Shown: positions 46,558 through 55,141, counted from the first letter of the stretch. The stretch: DNA of 64,000 bases from an uncultured Cohaesibacter sp. (GCF_963667045.1 NZ_OY762934.1:4222501-4286500), one strand, 5' to 3'. Notes: generated by a model from the letters alone, not told the origin. Made by a program: numbers and translations.

Positions 46558-46935
46558 AAACCGAAGAAACGCCCGGATGGGCGCTGTGTGAGTGGCTTAT
46601 AGGCATCACGTGTTTCACTGTCAAGCTGGCTTTGCTGCAAGTGGACAGAAAAATTGCCTTTGTGAATAAAGAAATTGGCTTCAAGGCGGACAGGTCAGAG
46701 GGCAAATCGGGCTCGCCACCCTGTTGTTTGCGGCGAGTTGGACTGCTGGAGCATTCGTGGCTTATCCTTCGCGCGGGCTTGGTGGATCAGAGCGGATGGC
46801 TTGCGGATAGTTTTTCGGAGTTGCTTGCGAAGGTTGAGGGGAAAGGTCATAGTCTGGCTCCAGTTTGACCGGGCGTGGTGCGTGTTTTTGCTTACCGGTC
46901 CCCATTTCCCTCTCGAAAAAATCTGGAGACAATGC
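46558..46935. other. Gap before the alpha/beta hydrolase gene
   Basis: 378 bases. It contains open frames in phase with the hydrolase but without family similarity, so I regard it as leader or noncoding. A GC-rich short hairpin near 46569-46583 is the only structure noticed. Confidence 0.35.
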
Positions 46936-47721
46936 GTGACGAAAACCAGGCTGAATTTTGTGACCGTGGGCGAGAGCCATGGCGAGGGCGATCGGGTTCC
47001 GGTGGTGTTTCTACATGGATTTGGCGGCGATGTGACCGGTTGGCTCAATCTTCAGGTCGGCTTGTCAGCGGGCTACCGCTCGCTGGCGTTTGATCTGCCC
47101 GGTCATGGCGGGTCACTGGAGTATCCCAAGACCTGCAATGCAGCGGTGGCGGCCATGGCCGTGCTTGAAGATCTCGATGCGCTTGGCATCGAGAAGGTTC
47201 ATCTGGTGGGCCATTCCATGGGGGGAGCGACGGCGAGCATCATGGCTTTGCGCCGGCCGGAGAAAGTGGCGTCCCTGTGCCTTTTCGGACCCGGCGGGTT
47301 TGGCTCTGAGGTCAATCAGCCACTGCTGCGTGATTATGCCTCCGCCATGGAGGAAGAGAGCCTTTACCGGGTATTCCAGCAGTTTTTTGGCCCCGAGTAT
47401 CGGCTGCCCAGGGCAATGGCCAGACACGCTGCCCAGCAAAGGCAGAATCCGCTGGTGCGGGAGAGCCTGATGAAGACCGCCGAGGCGATTTTTCACGGAG
47501 ACCAACAGAAGATCCTGCCGCTCACTGAACTGGGGGCGTTGTCCATTCCGGTCCGGGTGATCTGGGGGCAACAGGATCAGATCGTGCCGGTTCGGCAAGT
47601 CATGGGGTTGCCTGCGATGATGGCTGTGCATGTGTTCCCGAAGGCCGGGCACATGGTGCATCTGGAGGCGAGCCGCGATGCCCTTTCGCTCATCCGGCAA
47701 ACCATTCGGTCAGCGCGATAA
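46936..47721 (+). CDS. Alpha/beta-fold hydrolase
   Basis: 261 residues from the GTG at 46936 with GGAG seven bases upstream. The oxyanion motif VVFLHGFGGD, the nucleophile elbow VGHSMGG (Ser), the acid in VIWGQQDQIVP and the His in PKAGHMVHLEA form a complete catalytic triad. The arrangement resembles esterase/acyltransferase-type enzymes such as AcoC C-terminal domains. Substrate unknown. It stands alone downstream of tRNA-Met and marks return to core-like GC content. Confidence 0.87.
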   Translation: MTKTRLNFVTVGESHGEGDRVPVVFLHGFGGDVTGWLNLQVGLSAGYRSLAFDLPGHGGSLEYPKTCNAAVAAMAVLEDLDALGIEKVHLVGHSMGGATASIMALRRPEKVASLCLFGPGGFGSEVNQPLLRDYASAMEEESLYRVFQQFFGPEYRLPRAMARHAAQQRQNPLVRESLMKTAEAIFHGDQQKILPLTELGALSIPVRVIWGQQDQIVPVRQVMGLPAMMAVHVFPKAGHMVHLEASRDALSLIRQTIRSAR

Positions 47722-47793
47722 ATCTCGTCTCCAAGATGGATCCGCCTGGTTGCAATCGCTCCACTCTTAACCATGTTCGAGTGTTACCACGTC

Positions 47794-47809
47794 TTAACAA
47801 TTGCTTAAC
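47794..47809 (+). promoter_or_regulatory. CtrA-type binding site
   Basis: TTAA-CAATTGC-TTAAC matches the alphaproteobacterial CtrA consensus TTAA-N7-TTAAC exactly. It overlaps GCTTAACGTTAAGC (47803-47816), a perfect 14-bp palindrome. A further TTAACC half-site is at 47767. It lies about 190 bases upstream of the gene at 48000. Confidence 0.6.
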
Positions 47810-47999
47810 GTTAAGCGACAGCCTATATTGATAGAGCAAAATCTTGGGGTGACAGCAGTAGTCTGTTTGCGCTCTTTAGATGCAGGTGAAACCCTTTCGA
47901 TTCGCTTTGGGATGATCTCGAAAATCTGGTTGTTTGGTGATCTGGAAGGCCGTCTGCATGATGCGGGTGGGGCTTTTGAAGATGGGACGGTGTTAGGAC

Positions 48000-48572
48000 A
48001 TGGAAGAGCAGAGCCACAAGGAAAGCAGACGCAGTCTTGACCGTGCCATTCGCGATGTCCGGATCGCAGATGTTGAGCAGAGCAGCGTGGTTGTCGAACT
48101 GGGCGATACGGAGCGCGCCCGGCTGGAGATCCTGCATGACGCGCTCGAAGATGTCTCCAAGGAACTGCCAGAAGACATGGATATGATGACATTTCAGATC
48201 GTTCCGGGGCGTAAACCCCGCTTCTGGATTGACATCACCAGCTTTGTGGAAATGGCGCGCGACAAACGCACCTACCGGTTTCTCAAGGACACACGGCTTG
48301 GCCGGGTGGTGCTTGCGGAAAGTCAGGATGTGGACGATGTCGCCGATGCCGTGACCCATTATCTCGCCGAGCGGATCATCGAGCGGGAGAAGGCAATCGA
48401 GTCCGATTATCTCCTCAACAAGATGTCGGACAAGGCGATTAACCGCGAGGTTGTTGCCATGGCCAAGAGCAAGAAGGCAGGGGCCAACGGGATCTGGTGG
48501 TTCCTGCTCGGGATTCTGGCTGGCGCCGTCGGCCTTGTGCTTTATGCATGGTTCCTGCCGACCCACTTCTGA
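48000..48572 (+). CDS. Conserved hypothetical protein with C-terminal membrane anchor
   Basis: 190 residues. The ATG at 48000 is the first possible start, because a TAG sits two codons earlier in frame. The soluble part has VVVELGDTERARLEILHDAL and a central FQIVPGRKPRFWIDITSFVEMARDKRTYRFL region, then a single C-terminal span (GIWWFLLGILAGAVGLVLYAWF). Proteins of this layout occur in Rhizobiales without known role. A perfect CtrA-type site upstream suggests cell-cycle or envelope-linked expression. Confidence 0.75.
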   Translation: MEEQSHKESRRSLDRAIRDVRIADVEQSSVVVELGDTERARLEILHDALEDVSKELPEDMDMMTFQIVPGRKPRFWIDITSFVEMARDKRTYRFLKDTRLGRVVLAESQDVDDVADAVTHYLAERIIEREKAIESDYLLNKMSDKAINREVVAMAKSKKAGANGIWWFLLGILAGAVGLVLYAWFLPTHF

Positions 48573-48632
48573 GGGGGCACCGTTTACTTTATGGCTGCTA
48601 ATGGGGCCGATTCCGATGACTGATCGTGGTGG

Positions 48633-49541
48633 TCAGGCGTTTGGAATGGTCAGCAACTGGTTGCCGAGTTCGCTGATGATCTTGTCTTCGGTTGAATAGC
48701 CCCGTTCGATCAACCGACACTGCCAGTCGCCATCCTTGCCACCAATTTCAAACAGATTGTAGCGTGCCGGTGGCTTGCTGCGACTGCCCGGCCCTTGCGA
48801 GGCGCTGGGCACGCAGATGACCGGGATCGGGCCGTGCGGTCCTTCGGTTGCCGCCTTGGTCAGCAGATGGGTGTGACCATGCAACACCAGCTCTGCGCCA
48901 TGCTTTCTCAGCGTCTTGCGGAAGCGGGACGCGCCGATCAGCCTCTTGTGCCAGTGGGTGGAGTGCTTCAGTGGCGGATGGTGGATGAGGACAACGCGAA
49001 ACAGGCCCTTCTCCTTGCAGCCATCCAGAAGTTTCGACAGGGCGCGGGCCTGTGCCTTGCGGAAATAGCCCGTGGCCATGAGGGGCAGCGTCGCACGGGC
49101 GGAATTGACGCCAATGATGGCGACCTTGCCACGGACTCTAAGGTAAGGAAAGTTCAGTGAGCCGGAATGAACGATGTCTCCGCTCATGAACGGCCGCCAG
49201 GCTTCTTCAGCCTTCATGCGGGCGTTGGGCACATAGGCATCGTGGTTGCCGGGAATGACCGATACGTCCTCTGGCGTGCCAAGGCTGGTGAGCCAGCGGC
49301 GGGCATTGGCGATTTCGGCGGGCAGGGCAAGATTGACCAAATCGCCGGTGACGGCCAGGTGGTCTGGCGCATGCGCCTGCATGTCGGAGATCAGATTGTC
49401 CAGGATGTCAGTCGTCAGCACGCCCTTGCGATTGCGGCGCCAATTGACATAGCCAAAGATGCGCTTGTTGGCCAGCTGCCATGCTGTTGCCTCGGGAAGG
49501 GGGCCGAGGTGTGGATCTGATATGTGTGCCAATCTAAACAT
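48633..49541 (-). CDS. Metallophosphoesterase
   Basis: 302 residues. All calcineurin-type motifs are present: HISDPHLGPLP (D-x-H), AVTGDLVNLAL (GD), VIPGNHDAYVP (GNHD), VLIHHPP and LVLHGHTHL (GHxH). The remaining residues resemble UDP-2,3-diacylglucosamine hydrolase-like or cyclic-nucleotide phosphodiesterase-like proteins, but the family is too broad for a substrate. No signal peptide. It converges on the gene at 48000. Confidence 0.9.
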   Translation of the reverse strand: MFRLAHISDPHLGPLPEATAWQLANKRIFGYVNWRRNRKGVLTTDILDNLISDMQAHAPDHLAVTGDLVNLALPAEIANARRWLTSLGTPEDVSVIPGNHDAYVPNARMKAEEAWRPFMSGDIVHSGSLNFPYLRVRGKVAIIGVNSARATLPLMATGYFRKAQARALSKLLDGCKEKGLFRVVLIHHPPLKHSTHWHKRLIGASRFRKTLRKHGAELVLHGHTHLLTKAATEGPHGPIPVICVPSASQGPGSRSKPPARYNLFEIGGKDGDWQCRLIERGYSTEDKIISELGNQLLTIPNA

Positions 49542-49658
49542 GTGTTAGCGCATAGTGCTTTTTGCCGCATTCGTCCAGATGCTTTTGATGAATTCAGCCA
49601 AACGGTGGCAATATGCAGGCGACTATCTCTCCTGCTGCCAGAGTGGTTGGGCAAAATG

Positions 49659-49697
49659 AAAAACGGCAAGAACCCGCTTGAGGCTCTTGCCGTTTTT
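49659..49697. terminator. Strong bidirectional terminator
   Basis: AAAAACGGCAAGA (49659-49671) and TCTTGCCGTTTTT (49685-49697) form a perfect 13-bp stem with U runs on both strands. On the minus strand it lies 53 bases after the stop of the 36-codon gene, so it most likely ends that small transcript. Confidence 0.88.
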
Positions 49698-49750
49698 CAA
49701 TAACCGTATTGGTTCGAAGACGGGCTGTCACCACAAAGCCCGACGTCGTC

Positions 49751-49861
49751 TCAGACCATAGGGTTGATCAGGGTGTTCACGACCTTGCGGTCGGACATGT
49801 TAACTGCTGGCTGCCAGTGATAACGCGCAGTTTTCTTGCTTTTCTTCAGGAATTTCATCAT
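49751..49861 (-). CDS. Small basic protein of 36 residues
   Basis: The frame starts ATGATG at 49861, preceded by CCGGAGCAAGG-type ribosome site (GGAG eight bases upstream), and stops at TGA 49753-49751. The N terminus MMKFLKKSKKTARYHWQPA is lysine-rich, followed by VNMSDRKVVNTLINPMV. It has no membrane span. A strong terminator downstream and a promoter-like pair upstream make it a self-contained gene, too short for usual gene calling cut-offs. I do not recognise the family. The basic first half could bind nucleic acid or membranes (speculation). Confidence 0.6.
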   Translation of the reverse strand: MMKFLKKSKKTARYHWQPAVNMSDRKVVNTLINPMV

Positions 49862-49941
49862 GGCCTTGCTCCGGTTTGATGAATTTTTAGTCATTCACTG
49901 CTGAAAAAAGCAGCACATGATTTGAATTTGCGCCCATATTC

Positions 49942-49970
49942 CAGATAAACCAATAGGAATATAGTTGCAA
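49942..49970 (-). promoter_or_regulatory. Predicted promoter of the 36-residue gene
   Basis: On the minus strand TTGCAA (49970-49965) and TATCTG (49947-49942) are 17 bases apart, about 80 bases before the ATG. A short CTGCT-N6-AGCAG hairpin lies in the leader. Confidence 0.4.
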
Positions 49971-50571
49971 TCTTGCATGTCTGGCATGACATTTTTGCAT
50001 TTCATAATATTTATAATAACATCAATGCATTAATTAATGAATAAGGCTTTTGAAGAGTGCTTCCTGTGGTTGATAACTGGTTGCTGTACGACAGCACTTG
50101 CGATGGAGTGTTTTTGCTGGAAATTTTAGCATGAATAATAATTGTGCAATAGTTGCCTTGAATTTGGACGACTTTCGGGCGTCCGCTGGAGAGTTGGTCT
50201 GGTGCCAGTCGTCAAGCTCCAGTCTGCATGCTGAAAGGTTCCACAAGCGGAAACACGTGGTCTTGAAAGAAGATTGCGGAAATGGATCTGTTGCTTTGCG
50301 GTTCTACCATTCAGTCGATGTGGCGCAGCAATTGATGTGTTTGTCATGGAAGGCTTTGAATGGCGGAGTAACCGGCTCATCTTGGTGAAGGCTATCTTGA
50401 TCCTGTTTTTGTTGGATAGGCTCGCTATTGAGGCGATTCGACCGCGCGGCACCTCTCTCGGAGGGGCGAAGGTGTCGATGTCAGGTCTCGGGGCCGCTTC
50501 GGCAGGGGTGTTTGCGAAGTTTACCTTGCATCTGGCTGCTCTAACCTGATACAGGCGAATTATTAATTTTT
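49971..50571. other. AT-rich region without a supported gene
   Basis: About 600 bases. Two overlapping open frames (50098-50388 and 50274-50549) show no recognisable domain and no ribosome site. I report nothing coding here. Confidence 0.4.
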
Positions 50572-50639
50572 GAATTATTGTGCCGAATAATTCATTGGTA
50601 CAACATATAATTCTGTTATAATTGTGTCTGAAACACAAT
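50572..50639. promoter_or_regulatory. Cluster of perfect palindromes before the GNAT gene
   Basis: GAATTATT-N6-AATAATTC (50572-50593) and ATTGTGT-N5-ACACAAT (50621-50639) are both perfect inverted repeats, with two TATAATT copies (50606 and 50616 regions) between them. This looks like an operator and promoter cluster. Confidence 0.5.
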
Positions 50640-50703
50640 ATTGTATATAGACAGCCCCATGCTGACTGTGATAGCTGAGGGCCAACTTAAGGAGGTGCCT
50701 TTC

Positions 50704-50721
50704 ATGATGTGGCGACGATAA
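50704..50721 (+). CDS. Upstream mini-ORF (MMWRR) with consensus ribosome site
   Basis: TAAGGAGGTG (ending 50697) is an almost full anti-Shine-Dalgarno match and lies seven bases before ATG ATG TGG CGA CGA TAA. The mini-ORF is in phase with the GNAT gene downstream, whose own starts have poor ribosome sites. It could be a leader peptide or the original start of the GNAT gene cut by a nonsense codon. Confidence 0.4.
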   Translation: MMWRR

Positions 50722-50898
50722 GCGAATTCCGAATGGGGCGTGAAGAGGTGTTGTGACCTCAGGGCCTTGCCGCGATTTGAGGGCGACCTCATCGGATCGC
50801 ACGGGCAGGGCGGGTTCAGGCAACGAATTCGGACCATGTTTGACATCCATCATCGAAAAGGCATTACCGCTCTTGCGGTCAGAAAACGGAATTCCCCC

Positions 50899-51399
50899 AT
50901 GTGCCAGCTGGAATTTAATCTGGAGCGCGAGCTCCCGCTTCACGTGAGCGCCATTGAACAATTGCATCGGGACGCCTTCGGGCCGGGCCGGTTTGCTCGT
51001 ACGGCGTTCCGGGTGCGCGAGTCCGTCGACCCCGAGCCATCCCTGAGCTTTGTTGCCACGTCGCATGGCCATCTGGCCGGATCGGTGCGGCTTTCACCGA
51101 TCCGCATCGGCTCCTGCAAGTCGCTGCTGCTGGGGCCACTGGCCGTCCATCCCGACTTCAAGAACAAGGGTGCGGGCAAGCTGCTGATGGAACGGGCGAT
51201 TGCCGACGCCAAGGAAATGGACTACCGCGCCATTCTGCTGGTCGGCGATTATGACTATTATGCCCGGTTTGGCTTCGAGCGTGTGCCGATGGGCATGATC
51301 GTGATGCCTGGACCGGTTGATCCCTTGCGGCTTCTGCTGTTGCCGTTTGACAAGGATGCTGCCTGCCAGTGCAAGGGGGCCGTGAAGCCGGGGCTTTGA
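50899..51399 (+). CDS. GNAT-family N-acetyltransferase (YhbS-like)
   Basis: 166 residues from the ATG at 50899; an ATG at 50836 in the same frame would add 21 residues. The acyl-CoA motif is LLGPLAVHPDFKNKGAGKLLMERAI, followed by ILLVGDYDYYARFGFERVPMG, typical of the YhbS/COG3153 group. Substrate unknown, possibly a small amine or protein N terminus. The upstream mini-ORF and palindromes suggest regulated translation. The frame preceding it back to 50722 is open but not GNAT-like. Confidence 0.83.
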   Translation: MCQLEFNLERELPLHVSAIEQLHRDAFGPGRFARTAFRVRESVDPEPSLSFVATSHGHLAGSVRLSPIRIGSCKSLLLGPLAVHPDFKNKGAGKLLMERAIADAKEMDYRAILLVGDYDYYARFGFERVPMGMIVMPGPVDPLRLLLLPFDKDAACQCKGAVKPGL

Positions 51400-51590
51400 G
51401 CCTGATCGCAAGTGCCTGCCCGGCTGTTTACGCTTCATTGTCCGAAAGATATTTCGGCTCACGCGGCTTGCTGCTGTGTGGGCCAGTTTTTCGTTGCGCT
51501 TGCTTTGTCGCGTCCTATATTCATTGCGGTTTCCACATGGCAGGATGTTGGCAGCGATCATCTGCTGGCATCGCCCGAGGCGGTACTGTG

Positions 51591-52274
51591 ATGAGCGATG
51601 GATCGGACAGAAACGGTGAGCGGCGCGGCGTCGCGGCAGAAAGCCCTGATCACGGTGGCGGCAGTCAGCTGCCATTGCCGGGGATGCCTGCCGGGCTTGC
51701 GGCGCTGTTGCGCCGGGCGGAAGACGGCAAGAAGCCAGCACCGGTCGAGCGCTGGGAGCCTGCCTTCTGCGGCGATCTTGACATGCGGATCGCCAGCGAT
51801 GGAACGTGGTTCTACATGGGCACGCCGATTGGCCGGGAGGCGCTGGTGCATCTGTTTGCCACGGTGTTGCGCAAGGATGACGATGGTCGCACCTATCTGG
51901 TAACCCCGGTTGAAAAGGTTGGCATCACCGTTGATGACGCGCCCTTCCTTGCCGTGGAAATGGCAAGAGAAGCCGATGCCAACGGTGGGGACGGCCCTCT
52001 GGTGTTCCGCACCAATCTGGGGGCGGTCGTCAAGGCCGATGGTGACCACCCGCTGCGGTTCGAGCTGGAAGAGGCTACCCACGGCCTCAAGGCCTATCTG
52101 CTGGTGCGCGGGCGGCTTGAAGCTCTGGTCACCAGAGCACTGATGTATGATCTTGTCGCCATGGCTGCAGAGGGCGCGGGGCCTGATGCAGGTCGGTTCG
52201 GCATTCGAAGCGGCGAAAGCTTCTTTGCCATTTGCGCGATGAAGGATCTCGAAATGCTTGAGGATCTCGAATGA
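51591..52274 (+). CDS. DUF1285 family protein
   Basis: 227 residues from the ATG at 51591 (a GTG three bases earlier is possible). The core reads ERWEPAFCGDLDMRIASDGTWFYMGTPIGREALVHLFATVLR (region near 52-95) and TPVEKVGITVDDAPFLAVEM, the DUF1285 signature. The N-terminal 40 residues are polar and low-complexity. Function unknown. It overlaps the Nudix gene by four bases, and the set DUF1285-Nudix-DUF6111-cca is a recurring Rhizobiales order. Confidence 0.88.
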   Translation: MSDGSDRNGERRGVAAESPDHGGGSQLPLPGMPAGLAALLRRAEDGKKPAPVERWEPAFCGDLDMRIASDGTWFYMGTPIGREALVHLFATVLRKDDDGRTYLVTPVEKVGITVDDAPFLAVEMAREADANGGDGPLVFRTNLGAVVKADGDHPLRFELEEATHGLKAYLLVRGRLEALVTRALMYDLVAMAAEGAGPDAGRFGIRSGESFFAICAMKDLEMLEDLE

Positions 52275-52891
52275 GTGAATTTTCCGCTCCCCGGTTTCGT
52301 CAGACTGTGCTGGACGCTCTGGCGCGTCATGCCGGCAGCGCGCTTTTGCAGACTCCGATCAAGGATCTGGCCTGGCATGAGGGCGAGGTGACGACCCTCA
52401 AGGATGCGGCGGTTCTCATTCCGATTGTCGATCGGGGCGACGAGGCGTCCGTGATCCTGACCCAGCGAACCCATCACCTGCAGGCCCATGCCGGACAAAT
52501 AGCCTTTCCCGGCGGCAAGGTGGATGGTGGCGACGAGACCCCGCAAGGGGCCGCCCTGAGGGAGGCGAGCGAGGAGATCGGGCTGGATGAACGCTATGTT
52601 CAGCCTTTCGGCTTATTGCGGCCCTACATTTCGTCGACAGGCTATCGGATTTTCCCCGTTCTCTCGACCGTCAACACTGGCTTTAGTCTGGTGCCAAATC
52701 CTTGTGAAGTCGAAGAAATCTTCGAAGTGCCATTGCGTTTTCTGATGGATCCTGCCAATCATCAGAAAAAGAGTGGCCAGTGGCGCGGAAAAACGCGGCA
52801 TTATTTTGCAATGCCTTACAATGATTACTATATCTGGGGTGTTACTGCTGGCATTTTGCGCAATCTTTACGAGACGGTTTATCACACATGA
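52271..52891 (+). CDS. Nudix hydrolase, CoA pyrophosphatase-like (NudL type)
   Basis: 206 residues. The Nudix box reads GGKVDGGDETPQGAALREASEEIGL, with the REASEE catalytic glutamates, placed at about residue 79-103. The preceding LTQRTHHLQAHAGQIAFPGG matches the UPF0035/NudL motif that identifies CoA diphosphatases. It probably splits CoA or acyl-CoA into phosphopantetheine products. It overlaps its neighbours by ATGA on both sides. Confidence 0.9.
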   Translation: MSEFSAPRFRQTVLDALARHAGSALLQTPIKDLAWHEGEVTTLKDAAVLIPIVDRGDEASVILTQRTHHLQAHAGQIAFPGGKVDGGDETPQGAALREASEEIGLDERYVQPFGLLRPYISSTGYRIFPVLSTVNTGFSLVPNPCEVEEIFEVPLRFLMDPANHQKKSGQWRGKTRHYFAMPYNDYYIWGVTAGILRNLYETVYHT

Positions 52892-53145
52892 TCCGCGTCC
52901 TCATTACACAAGCCATTCTGTTCCTGCTGCCGTTCTTCCTTTATGCGGCCTATCTGTTCTTGACCAAGAAGATTCACAAGCAGGCATGGATCGATGCGCC
53001 GCGCTACTGGCTTGTGCTGGTGGGACTGCTATTCTGCCTTGTCGGCTTTGTCATCATGTCGGTCGTCAACAACAATCCTCTGACCGGTACCTATGTGCCC
53101 GCCCATTTCGAAGGGGACAAGGTCGTGCCCGGACAAATCAAATAG
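52888..53145 (+). CDS. DUF6111 family small membrane protein
   Basis: 85 residues. Two membrane spans (LITQAILFLLPFFLYAAYLFL and YWLVLVGLLFCLVGFVIMSVV) and the soluble end TGTYVPAHFEGDKVVPGQIK match DUF6111. No known function. Translationally coupled to the Nudix gene through an ATGA overlap and followed by cca after 28 bases. Confidence 0.85.
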   Translation: MIRVLITQAILFLLPFFLYAAYLFLTKKIHKQAWIDAPRYWLVLVGLLFCLVGFVIMSVVNNNPLTGTYVPAHFEGDKVVPGQIK

Positions 53146-53173
53146 AATACAGTTCAAGCGGAATGAAGAGTGA

Positions 53174-54424
53174 ATGATGTCGACGGTGGAAAGCTGCGCT
53201 GAGGTCGCTGAGGATCCTGCATTTGGCTGGCGCCGTGCGCCTTCGCTGCAAACCCTGTTTTCCCTGATCAACCGTGACGGTGAGGAAGTGCGCGTCGTTG
53301 GTGGTGCCTTGCGGAACTCGCTGTTGGGGGCGCCGGTGTCCGATATCGACTGCGCGACGACCGCCGACCCCACCAAGGTGATGCACTGGGCCCAAGAAGC
53401 CAATATCCGGGCACTGCCAACCGGTCTTGACCATGGAACGGTGACGCTGATCATTGATGACCGACCATTCGAGGTCACAACCCTGCGCACTGATGTGGAA
53501 ACCAACGGTCGCCATGCAGAAGTCGCCTTTGGCCGGGACTGGGTGAAGGATGCCCACCGGCGCGATTTCACGATGAACGCCATCTATATGGATGCGCGAG
53601 GACGGCTCTATGATCCGGTCGGGCGGGGCATAGCGGATGCCCGGGCCCGTCATGTCCATTTCATCGGTGAAGCGCGCAAGCGCATCGAGGAAGACTATCT
53701 GCGGGTGCTCCGTTTCTTCCGCTTTTTTGCCCAGTATGGCGAGCGGATGGAAGAGGAAGGGTACAGGGCCTGCATTGCAGCGCAAGCGAAACTGTCGGAG
53801 CTGTCGGCCGAGCGGGTCGGGGCCGAGATGACCAAGCTCATTCAGGGGCCCTATGCGGCAAGGGCGCTTGATGCCATGCATCAGGGGGGCATGTTGACCG
53901 GCATTCTTGCCTCGGTGCCCCATCTTTCCCGGTTCCGTCGCTTGCAGACACTGGCTCGTGCGCTTTATCTCAAGGGCGATCTGACCCTCCTGTTGACAGC
54001 CCTCGCTGTTGATGTTCGGGAAGACGGCGAACGGCTTGCGCGCAAGCTGCGGCTGCCGAACCGCACCCGCGATGCCATGAAGCGCATGGCCCAGACCGTG
54101 CGCCCCCTTCGGTCGGTCGATGAGGCCCTGCTGCAACAGCTTGCCTATGAGCATGGCAAGGAAACTGCCTGCAATCTCATCCTGCTGGCACTTGTGCGTC
54201 GGCAGATCGATCCGGACCTGACGGAGCTGTCGATGCTGTTTCGCGATCTGGCGCTGTGGAGCCTGCCGGTGTTTCCGCTCAATGGTCGCGATCTCATTGA
54301 TTGCGGCATGAAACCGGGGCCGCAGCTTGGCGAGCGCCTGAGCGCTCTTGAAAAGGCTTGGGTATCCAGCAGTTTTGAGCTAAGAAAAGGCCAATTGCTC
54401 ACCTTGGCAAAAGCGATGCGCTGA
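53174..54424 (+). CDS. cca: CCA tRNA nucleotidyltransferase (class II)
   Basis: 416 residues. The nucleotidyltransferase core shows VRVVGGALRNSLLGAPVSDIDCATTADP, with the catalytic DxD in DID, then RRDFTMNAIYMDARGRLYDPVGR and RIEEDYLRVLRFFRFFA. These are hallmark motifs B-E of tRNA adding enzymes; poly(A) polymerase I is similar but longer. It adds the 3' CCA to tRNAs. The gene closes the DUF1285-Nudix-DUF6111-cca run. Confidence 0.9.
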   Translation: MMSTVESCAEVAEDPAFGWRRAPSLQTLFSLINRDGEEVRVVGGALRNSLLGAPVSDIDCATTADPTKVMHWAQEANIRALPTGLDHGTVTLIIDDRPFEVTTLRTDVETNGRHAEVAFGRDWVKDAHRRDFTMNAIYMDARGRLYDPVGRGIADARARHVHFIGEARKRIEEDYLRVLRFFRFFAQYGERMEEEGYRACIAAQAKLSELSAERVGAEMTKLIQGPYAARALDAMHQGGMLTGILASVPHLSRFRRLQTLARALYLKGDLTLLLTALAVDVREDGERLARKLRLPNRTRDAMKRMAQTVRPLRSVDEALLQQLAYEHGKETACNLILLALVRRQIDPDLTELSMLFRDLALWSLPVFPLNGRDLIDCGMKPGPQLGERLSALEKAWVSSSFELRKGQLLTLAKAMR

Positions 54425-54462
54425 CCGTTGCCAACACTGCTTTCCTGTTCCGGAGACTGGCT

Positions 54463-55116
54463 GTGCCCCCCAAACTTGTCCTATTCGATTGCGATGGCGT
54501 GCTGGTCGATAGTGAAACCGTGGCCAACAAGCTGCTCGTTGCCAATCTGGCCCGTCATGGTCTGGCCATTACGATCGAAGAGGCGGAACGCAACTTTGTT
54601 GGCGGAACCCTGCAGACCGCGTTTGAGGATCTGAAGGCAATGGGCGCAGATCTGCCTGACAGCTAGGGCATGGACTATCGCAAGGAGCTGCATGGCAAGC
54701 TGCGGGAAGGCGTCGAGCCAATCGCCGGTGTCATTGCCGTGCTTGACCGGCTCGATGCGCTGGGGGTGCCCTAATGTGTCGCTTCCAACGGGTCCGACGA
54801 GAAGATGGCAATCACCCTCGGGCAGACAGGACTGTGGGGGCGGTTTGAAGGACGTCGCTTTTCGGCCAAGACCGTCGGTGTGGCAAAGCCTGATCCCGGC
54901 CTGTTTTGGGCCGCAGCGAAAGGCATGGGGGTGGCGCCTGCCGATTGTGTTGTGGTGGAGGATAGCGCCAGTGGTGCGACGGCAGCCAGACGGGCTGGAA
55001 TGCCCTGTCTGGGATATGCCCCGAAGGGGGATGGCGCGGCATTGCTGGCGCAGAGCGCCCGCCTGTTCAGGGACATGGCTCTGCTGCCGGGCCTGCTGGG
55101 CCTTGCGGACGCTTGA
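54463..55116 (+). pseudogene. HAD-superfamily phosphatase broken by two in-frame stops
   Basis: From GTG 54463 the frame reads PPKLVLFDCDGVLVDSETVANKLL, the HAD motif I. A TAG at 54664 and a TAA at 54772 interrupt it, but the same frame continues without any shift to the end at 55116: CVASNGSDEKMAI (motif II), VAKPDPGLFWAAAKGMGVAP (motif III) and CVVVEDSASGATAA (motif IV). In related proteins the positions are likely Trp and Tyr. It is a beta-phosphoglucomutase/GPH-like phosphatase, now apparently inactive. Confidence 0.85.
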
Positions 55117-55141
55117 GAGGGCCTGGGGGCTCTAGTGGCCG

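Noticed and set aside
46632-46868. 78-codon frame upstream of the alpha/beta hydrolase
   Set aside because: No ribosome site or family similarity, and it overlaps the leader of a better supported gene.
50098-50549. Two overlapping open frames in the AT-rich gap
   Set aside because: No domain, weak starts, and frames overlap each other; insufficient support for either.
54664-54666. Recoding (stop-codon readthrough or a special amino acid) in the HAD gene
   Set aside because: The two stops are of different types (TAG, TAA) and neither context suggests recoding; pseudogenisation is simpler.
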